This document shows, piece after piece, positions 59,115 through 64,000 of a stretch of 64,000 nt of DNA. Both the position numbers and the translations under genes were made by a program. Below the pieces are notes generated by a model. That model searched no databases, was not told the DNA's origin, and saw nothing but the letters and a program-made list of their open reading frames with translations. The stretch is from Pseudomonadales bacterium (GTDB lineage: Bacteria > Pseudomonadota > Gammaproteobacteria > Pseudomonadales > Azotimanducaceae): positions 1-64,000 of the forward strand of contig JACKNX010000001.1 of the NCBI GenBank assembly GCA_024234635.1. The letters are read 5' to 3'. The number at the start of each line of letters is the position of its first letter. The first letter of the stretch is position 1.

Positions 59115-59177
59115 GAGCAGGCGCGTATTCTGGCGCAACGGATGGCGAAACAGAATAGTCTGACCAAATGTCCCGCC

Positions 59178-59479
59178 TCACACCGTCGTTTCGGCTTTCT
59201 TCCTGTAGAACTCGACGTGGAAGCGAACGCTGCCGAGCGGCGCCACTTCATGTGCTGGGTGGGCTGCGCCACCCCCGGGGCATCCTCCGTCAATTCGACC
59301 TCTAGCAGCTGGGGCTCCAGTGCCCGATACAACAGGCTTCCTTCCTCCACGACAATTTTTCCCCACACCCCAGCCTTGGTGCTGTGTCGTCTGAGCAAAC
59401 CTGCGGGAATCGTGGTTTCCGTGAAAGTCGGTGTGCGCTTGTAGGCTTCGCAGTCGGTCGGAATGGACGACATCGGCAT
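59178..59479 (-). pseudogene. DUF1971 (TehB C-terminal-like cupin) gene with a one-base frameshift
   Basis: The protein starts MPMSSIPTDCEAYKRTPTF and continues TETTIPAGLLRRHSTKAGVW, GKIVVEEGSLLYRALEP and ELTEDAPGVAQPTQ, the DUF1971 family linked to TehB-type tellurite-resistance proteins. After PTQ the family text HEVAPLGSVRFHVEFYRKK continues in another frame. Inserting one C near 59254 (CAGCCACATGAA in place of CAGCACATGAA) restores Q-P-H-E-V-A-P-L-G and the natural stop at 59178. Either the gene is broken or the base was lost in sequencing. It is divergent from recQ. Confidence 0.75.
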
Positions 59480-59684
59480 CTCCGCGGCGGCTGCCTGCCA
59501 AGGTAACACGTTGCGCTCTTCCGCCATCAGCGCGCTCGCACATCGACACCCGCCCGACACCTGGCGAACCTGCGGAGACATTCCGCCCGCACGACCATGG
59601 CCAGCGATTTTTGACATCCCCCGCCGCCAGTGGCCACCCTGACGCCAGCTCGCGCCACCACACGGAACCGGATACCCGGCAGCC

Positions 59685-61526
59685 ATGCAGCAGGCAACCC
59701 CCCGGGACGCGGAAGCGCTGCTTCGCTCACGCTACGGCTACGAGCACTTTCGCGGTCAGCAGGCGGAGATTGTCGCCAGCGCCCTCGCCGGGCAGGACAG
59801 CCTGGTCCTGATGCCCACCGGTGGCGGCAAATCGCTGTGCTATCAGATTCCCTCGCTGTTGCGTGCAGGTACCGGCATCGTCGTGTCACCACTCATCGCG
59901 CTCATGCAGGACCAGGTGGACGCACTCCAGCGTCTCGGCGCGCGCGCCGCCTTTCTGAATTCGTCGCAGTTCGCCGGCGAACGGCAAAGCGTGATCGATG
60001 CCCTGCGGTCGGGTGAGCTGGACCTCCTGTACGTGGCGCCGGAGCGGCTGCTCATGGAGGAAACGCTGGCGTTGCTGGACGACTGCAATTGCCCTGTTCG
60101 CCATCGACGAAGCGCATTGTGATATTCCCACGATGACCTTGGGGGGCATGACTTCCGCAGGGACTACCTCGGTCTGCACATTCTGGGCGAGCGTTTCCCC
60201 AGCATACCGCGCATGGCGCTGACCGCCACCGCGGACCAGCGCACGCGCGAGGAGATCGTCACCCGACTCGCCCTGCACGAGCCGCGGCGTTTCGTCTCGG
60301 GATTCGACAGGCCGAACATCCACTACGCGGTGGCGCCAAAAACCGATGCCACCCGCCAGCTCCAGCGTTTTCTGGCCACTCATCCCGGGCAGGCCGGCAT
60401 CGTGTACTGCCTCTCGCGGGCCCGCGTGGAAAGCATTGCCAAACAGCTCGACGCGGCCGGTATCCAGGCGCTGCCTTACCACGCCGGCCTGCCGCCCGAG
60501 ACGCGTCGCCGCCACCAGGCGCGCTTCCTTCGCGAGGACGGCATCGTCATGGTGGCTACTGTCGCCTTCGGCATGGGTATCGACAAACCGGACGTCCGCT
60601 TCGTCGCCCATCTCGACCTGCCAAAGAGCATGGAAGCCTACTACCAGGAAACCGGTCGGGCCGGCCGGGACGGTCAGGCTGCCGATGCCTGGCTGATCTA
60701 CGGCATGCAGGACGTGGTGCGCCTGCGGCAGATGGTCGACGCGAGCGACGCGGATGAGGCTCACAAGCGCATAGAGCGCGCACGTCTGGACACACTGCTC
60801 GGCTGGTGCGAGATGACCACCTGCCGCCGGCGGGCGCTGCTCGCCTACTTCGACGACGATCCGGGGCGGGACTGCGGCAACTGCGACAACTGCCTCAGCC
60901 AGCCAGCGACGTGGGATGCCACGGAACCGGCACGCATGCTGCTGTCCTGCATCTACCGTACCGGACAGCGCTTCGGCGTCGGACACGTGCTGGACGTGCT
61001 GCTTGGCCGCACCACTGAAAAAACCGCGCAGAACCACCACGAGACACTGTCGACCTGGGGTATCGGGCGCGACATTGCGGAACCTCGCTGGCGTTCCATC
61101 GTTCGCCAGCTTGTCGTGCGTGGATATGTCACAGCGGACGCGGATCGCTTCGGCGCATTGCGTCTTGCTGCTTCCTCGCGTGGCCTGTTGCGGGGTGAAG
61201 ACAGACTTGTCCTCCGGGAAGACCCCGTCAGCACGGGCCGTGTGAAGAAACCAAAGACGACCCGACCCACCGGTGCACCGGAACTGTCACCGGAAGACAC
61301 CGCCCTCTGGCATGCGCTCCGCGCCCTGCGCAAACGTATTGCCGACGACGAAGGCGTGCCGCCTTTTGTCGTCTTTCAAGACGCCACACTACTGGACATG
61401 GTGCGTCAGCGACCGACTCGGCCCACCGCCATGCTGGACGTGCACGGCGTTGGTCAGAAGCGCCTCGAACGGTATGGCGAGCGATTTCTGGATGTGATCC
61501 GCGAGCATCAACTGGGTACGGAATGA
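59685..61526 (+). pseudogene. recQ: ATP-dependent DNA helicase RecQ, interrupted near the DEAH box
   Basis: The full span (613 codons) equals normal RecQ length. The first part has Walker A LMPTGGGKSLCYQIPSLL and SPLIALMQDQVDAL, then shifts frame near 60090. The DEAH motif LFAIDEAHC is in the second frame, and the first frame stops at 60120-60122. After an apparent 11-base excess, GHDFRRDYLGLHILGERFP returns in the original frame, and from MALTATADQRT (60213) the rest is intact. That remainder includes the zinc site CGNCDNCL and the HRDC end. Two compensating indels (about -2 and +11) around the motif imply real disruption or a local assembly fault. Confidence 0.85.
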
Positions 61527-61629
61527 CCCCGTTCACGACGGAACGAACAGCCACTACAGTGCGAGGGCATGATCTGTACGGCTTCCCATGCTGCCCGTGG
61601 CGACGTCAGCACGTTGCCCGCCGCTGATC

Positions 61630-62286
61630 TCAAGGCACCCGGGCCGGGAGATCACTGAACAGTTTCATACTGCCTCGTTGCACTTCCCGGCAAGATGTCA
61701 TCCAGTATCGATTCCCCTCAGACAACCGCGCCATACCGCCTGCGAAATCCGGGCGCACGTCAAAACAGCCGCGCGCGGTCTTTATATGGCCATTGTGCTG
61801 ATCGACGCTGTTGAATGTCTCCGCATCCAGCCCCAACCGTGCGACACGTGCCTGTGCCAGCAGCGCCTGGCGTTCGCGCGTCGTCCGACGCCGGCCGATG
61901 GCCTCTTTCAGGGTCGGGCGAAACTCCAGCCCCGGCACCACCTCCCGCTCGGGCGCTACCGGATAGGCGGGCGGGGTCAGGTCCAGCTGCGCGGCCGGCA
62001 AACTTGCCGATTCACCGGCAACCGGGGGCGGGACGCCCGGCGCTGACGTTGATTCCTGTCGAATCGCCGGCAAACGGTTGCCCGGTGGCGTCGGTCGAAC
62101 AGTCGCGGTCCGCGCTGACGGCGGGATTGCGGGCGCGACTTCGTCCGGGGTGCGCATCTCGATCGAGAACTCGGGCGTCGGCACAGGCGCGGGGGCCCCA
62201 ACAATAACAGGTAGCGGCCACCGCCAGAGCGCGATGCCATGAATGACGGCCATGACAACGATAAGGACGGACAATCTGCGATGCAT
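61630..62286 (-). CDS. Hypothetical proline-rich envelope protein with N-terminal membrane anchor
   Basis: I do not recognise a named family for this 218-residue protein. It has an N-terminal helix (MHRRLSVLIVVMAVIHGIAL), a proline-rich periplasmic stretch (about residues 30-120; PAPVPTPEF, PPSARTATVRPTPP), and a more ordered C-terminal third (LEFRPTLKEAIGRRRTTRER and onward). That third contains two cysteines (ARGCFDVRPDF and MTSCREV) placed to form a disulfide. The overall plan resembles proteins that span part of the periplasm, such as TonB-like or cell-envelope linker proteins. The ATG at 62286 gives the best anchor. It stands alone, convergent with recQ. Confidence 0.6.
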   Translation of the reverse strand: MHRRLSVLIVVMAVIHGIALWRWPLPVIVGAPAPVPTPEFSIEMRTPDEVAPAIPPSARTATVRPTPPGNRLPAIRQESTSAPGVPPPVAGESASLPAAQLDLTPPAYPVAPEREVVPGLEFRPTLKEAIGRRRTTRERQALLAQARVARLGLDAETFNSVDQHNGHIKTARGCFDVRPDFAGGMARLSEGNRYWMTSCREVQRGSMKLFSDLPARVP

Positions 62287-62728
62287 GTGCACATTGTCCC
62301 GTTTGCGGGTTGCGCGTGTATTGCGCAAATGTTTCGGAAAGCCGACTGACTGATACGCCTGCGCGGAATCCCGCGTTCAGGCATGGCAGGTCCACGCTGC
62401 ACGCTTGAGTTGGCCCTTTCAACCTGCCACGCCACCCCTCCCGGACAGGACTGCTCGAACGGTCCTGCTGGCGGCAAAAACGGGGCAGGAGGCAAACACA
62501 TGCCGGCATGCACCATGCCGCAGGCGCGAGTTGATCAGCGTGACCGGCATTCCCGCAACCCGAATAGGAGGGCGGGAGATCGGCCAAGAATCGCTGCGGT
62601 GCAATACGTTCTCCGAACAGTCCTTGTCCATGTGCTCCAGAAGACAGCTCTCGCGGAAGATGGCGTCAGTGGAGCTGTGGATATCGGCGCTTCCAGGGCA
62701 CTTTCGCAGAACGACCTGAAATTGAAGT
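62287..62728. other. Intergenic stretch with no supported gene
   Basis: Short open frames exist on both strands here, but none has recognisable family text and their reading conflicts with each other. The best is a 71-codon minus-strand frame at 62419-62634 with a GGAGCAC leader, rich in C, R and S; I do not call it. No terminator, repeat or RNA fold stands out. Confidence 0.5.
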
Positions 62729-63106
62729 TCAACCCACCGTGAATCGCTGTACGGCAACAGACATCCAAACGAGCACGACGAGCGACAGGCTGACAAACAC
62801 CGCCGCGGAGCCCATGTCCTTTGCCCGTCCTGACAGGGGGTGACGCTCCTCTCCCTGTCGATCGACAGCCGCCTCCACCGCCGAATTCAGCAGTTCCGTC
62901 AACAGCACGAGCCACATGACAGCAAGCAGCGCGGTAACTTCGCCGATCGATCTTCCCAGCCAGAATGCCGCTGGGGTAAGCGCGACACAGAGAATGGTTT
63001 CCTGCCTGAAGGCGGCTTCATGCTTCCAGGCAGCCGAAAAGCCCTGCATCGAATAGCGGGTGGCATTCACAATCCGGCGCCCGATGCCGTCCGATCGTTT
63101 GTTCAT
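62729..63106 (-). CDS. dgkA: Diacylglycerol kinase
   Basis: DgkA phosphorylates diacylglycerol at the inner membrane to recycle lipid. The 125-residue protein has an amphipathic start, GFSAAWKHEAAFRQE, and three membrane helices. The active-site segment ELLNSAVEAAVDR is present, and HPLSGRAKDMGSAAVFVSL follows. The ATG at 63106 overlaps the stop of the upstream NUDIX gene (ATGA), so the two are co-translated. Length is normal. Confidence 0.95.
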   Translation of the reverse strand: MNKRSDGIGRRIVNATRYSMQGFSAAWKHEAAFRQETILCVALTPAAFWLGRSIGEVTALLAVMWLVLLTELLNSAVEAAVDRQGEERHPLSGRAKDMGSAAVFVSLSLVVLVWMSVAVQRFTVG

Positions 63107-63651
63107 GCAGACGGCGTCCACCCGGACAGCCACTTGCGCGCCATGCGATGCATCGATTCCTCGTGCGTATAGTCATCCATTCGCTGAACAGGCACCCACG
63201 CGAGATCCTTGGACTCCGGTGATACGACAAATTCCTCCGTCAGCGCCCTGAACGCAAACCGCACGTCATAGTGCCAGTGCGCGGGGTCGCCCTTGCGCGC
63301 CGGGATTTCATGAATATCCAGATCAAACACCGAAGTACCGAGAGGCGCCACATCCAGGCCCGACTCCTCACGCGCTTCACGCGCCGCCACCGCGCAGGTG
63401 TCAGGATCACCATCGCTGTGGCCCCCAAGCTGCACCCAGATATCCAGTTTCCGGTGATGCGTGAGCAGCACCTCATCCCGGTACGGATGCATTACCCAGG
63501 CAGAACCGGTGACGTGACCGGCCCAGCAATCATTCGCGAAACAGTTGTCGTGTGCTTCCGCCAGCGCGAGGAAGCGCTGCACGGTCGGCAGCTCAACCGG
63601 CGCACGCGCCGCGTAGTCGTCGAGGAGCAGGAGAAGTTTGCGCCGATGCAT
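63103..63651 (-). CDS. NUDIX hydrolase
   Basis: This 182-residue hydrolase has a NUDIX motif GGHSDGDPDTCAVAAREARE-ESGL (63-bp region), where the REAREESG core is intact and the first glutamate position of the consensus is altered. WVQLGGHSDGD is typical of the subgroup acting on nucleoside diphosphate derivatives or sugars. The substrate cannot be told. The ATG at 63651 is the natural start; a longer reading would run past the divergent gene. It is translationally coupled to dgkA. Confidence 0.88.
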   Translation of the reverse strand: MHRRKLLLLLDDYAARAPVELPTVQRFLALAEAHDNCFANDCWAGHVTGSAWVMHPYRDEVLLTHHRKLDIWVQLGGHSDGDPDTCAVAAREAREESGLDVAPLGTSVFDLDIHEIPARKGDPAHWHYDVRFAFRALTEEFVVSPESKDLAWVPVQRMDDYTHEESMHRMARKWLSGWTPSA

Positions 63652-63695
63652 GGGGTTGGGCAGACTCGCGGTTTTAAACCCCGAGGAGCATACGA

Positions 63696-63980
63696 ATGAT
63701 CGCCGTGATTGCAAAACTGAATGTGGCGGCCGGCAAGGAAGCAGATTTTGAAAAGGCCATGCTGGACCTGGCCGGCAAGGTTCGCGCCAACGAACCCGGC
63801 AACAAGTTGTACACGCTGTGCAAGGATGCCGACGGCAAGTACCTGGTCATGGAGTTGTACACCGATGAAGCCGCGCTGGCGGCCCACGGGCAGTCCGAGC
63901 ACTTCAAGGCGTCAGGTGCCTCCTTCAAGGGCCTCATGGCCGGTGCACCGGATATTCAGCGCCTGACAGTCGTCGGCTGA
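63696..63980 (+). CDS. ABM-fold (YgiN-like) putative quinol monooxygenase
   Basis: This 94-residue dimeric ferredoxin-like protein of the antibiotic-biosynthesis-monooxygenase family reads MIAVIAKLNVAAGKEADFEK and later YLVMELYTDEAALAAHGQSE, both strongly family-like. The HxxSEHF-type end (GQSEHFKASG) marks the YgiN/quinol monooxygenase side. It is divergent from the NUDIX gene with 44 bp between starts. The start follows GAGGAGCATACGA. Function in quinone or aromatic metabolism is inferred from the family. Confidence 0.88.
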   Translation: MIAVIAKLNVAAGKEADFEKAMLDLAGKVRANEPGNKLYTLCKDADGKYLVMELYTDEAALAAHGQSEHFKASGASFKGLMAGAPDIQRLTVVG

Positions 63981-64000
63981 GATTCTGCACCCGGCGGGGC

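Noticed and set aside
62383..62796. Three overlapping short open frames in the gap before dgkA
   Set aside because: They conflict with each other, have no family text, and only one has a ribosome binding site; not enough to call a gene.

Overview
This high-GC, densely coded window looks like a chromosomal contig of a free-living, aerobic gammaproteobacterium. The indicators are OxyR with the canonical Cys199/Cys208 pair, the long proteobacterial form of AhcY, a Pgl/Edd/Eda Entner-Doudoroff block, TesB, DgkA, a pabB-pabC fusion and TonB-dependent receptors. I cannot place it to genus. No phage, transposase or CRISPR array is visible.

Layout. 1-6.6 kb: 5' part of a MATE exporter, a rubrerythrin / Fe-S oxidoreductase / DUF3501 oxidative-stress operon convergent on oxyR, an M28-like protein, a pseudouridine synthase and an LRAT-like protein. 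6.7-12.2 kb: small cytochrome c, YafV-type omega-amidase and YbdL aminotransferase, divergent from a SahR-like ArsR regulator with ahcY, across a perfect 20-bp palindrome; then gloA. 12.2-29 kb: a TonB receptor with a repeated upstream operator-like element, pabBC, a PiuC-like dioxygenase, an FMN 2-hydroxyacid dehydrogenase, a Fur-box-controlled siderophore receptor, a P450, a MAPEG protein and a 1640-residue lipoprotein packed with thrombospondin type 3 calcium repeats.

29-32.5 kb: E1 alpha and beta of a 2-oxoacid dehydrogenase plus a Leu/Glu-family dehydrogenase, without E2 or E3. 32.5-41.2 kb is the most unusual part. A decaheme MtrA/DmsE-type cytochrome and an outer-membrane beta-barrel are divergent from a complete six-gene Na+-NQR-like operon (nqrABCDEF) with a CBS gene. 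Its NqrB is about 110 residues short and lacks the segment carrying the covalent-FMN threonine, while NqrC keeps its flavinylation motif. A membrane-to-surface electron conduit is a testable inference.

41-51.9 kb: an amidohydrolase, a luciferase-like monooxygenase, a second MAPEG protein, pgl-edd-eda, a PNPOx-fold protein, tesB and a MoxR/VWA pair. A 146-bp MITE-like inverted-repeat element sits on the stop codon of the VWA gene. 52-58.2 kb: an oppABCDF operon with a membrane-anchored OppA and an OppC carrying an apparent fibronectin III-like insert.

58.2-61.5 kb is a scarred stretch: direct repeats, a tRNA-Gly(CCC)-like gene whose anticodon stem does not pair, a degenerate second copy, a DUF1971 gene with a one-base frameshift and a recQ interrupted near its DEAH box. 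Decay or assembly error cannot be separated from the sequence alone. The window ends with a proline-rich envelope protein, dgkA, a NUDIX hydrolase and a small ABM-family monooxygenase.
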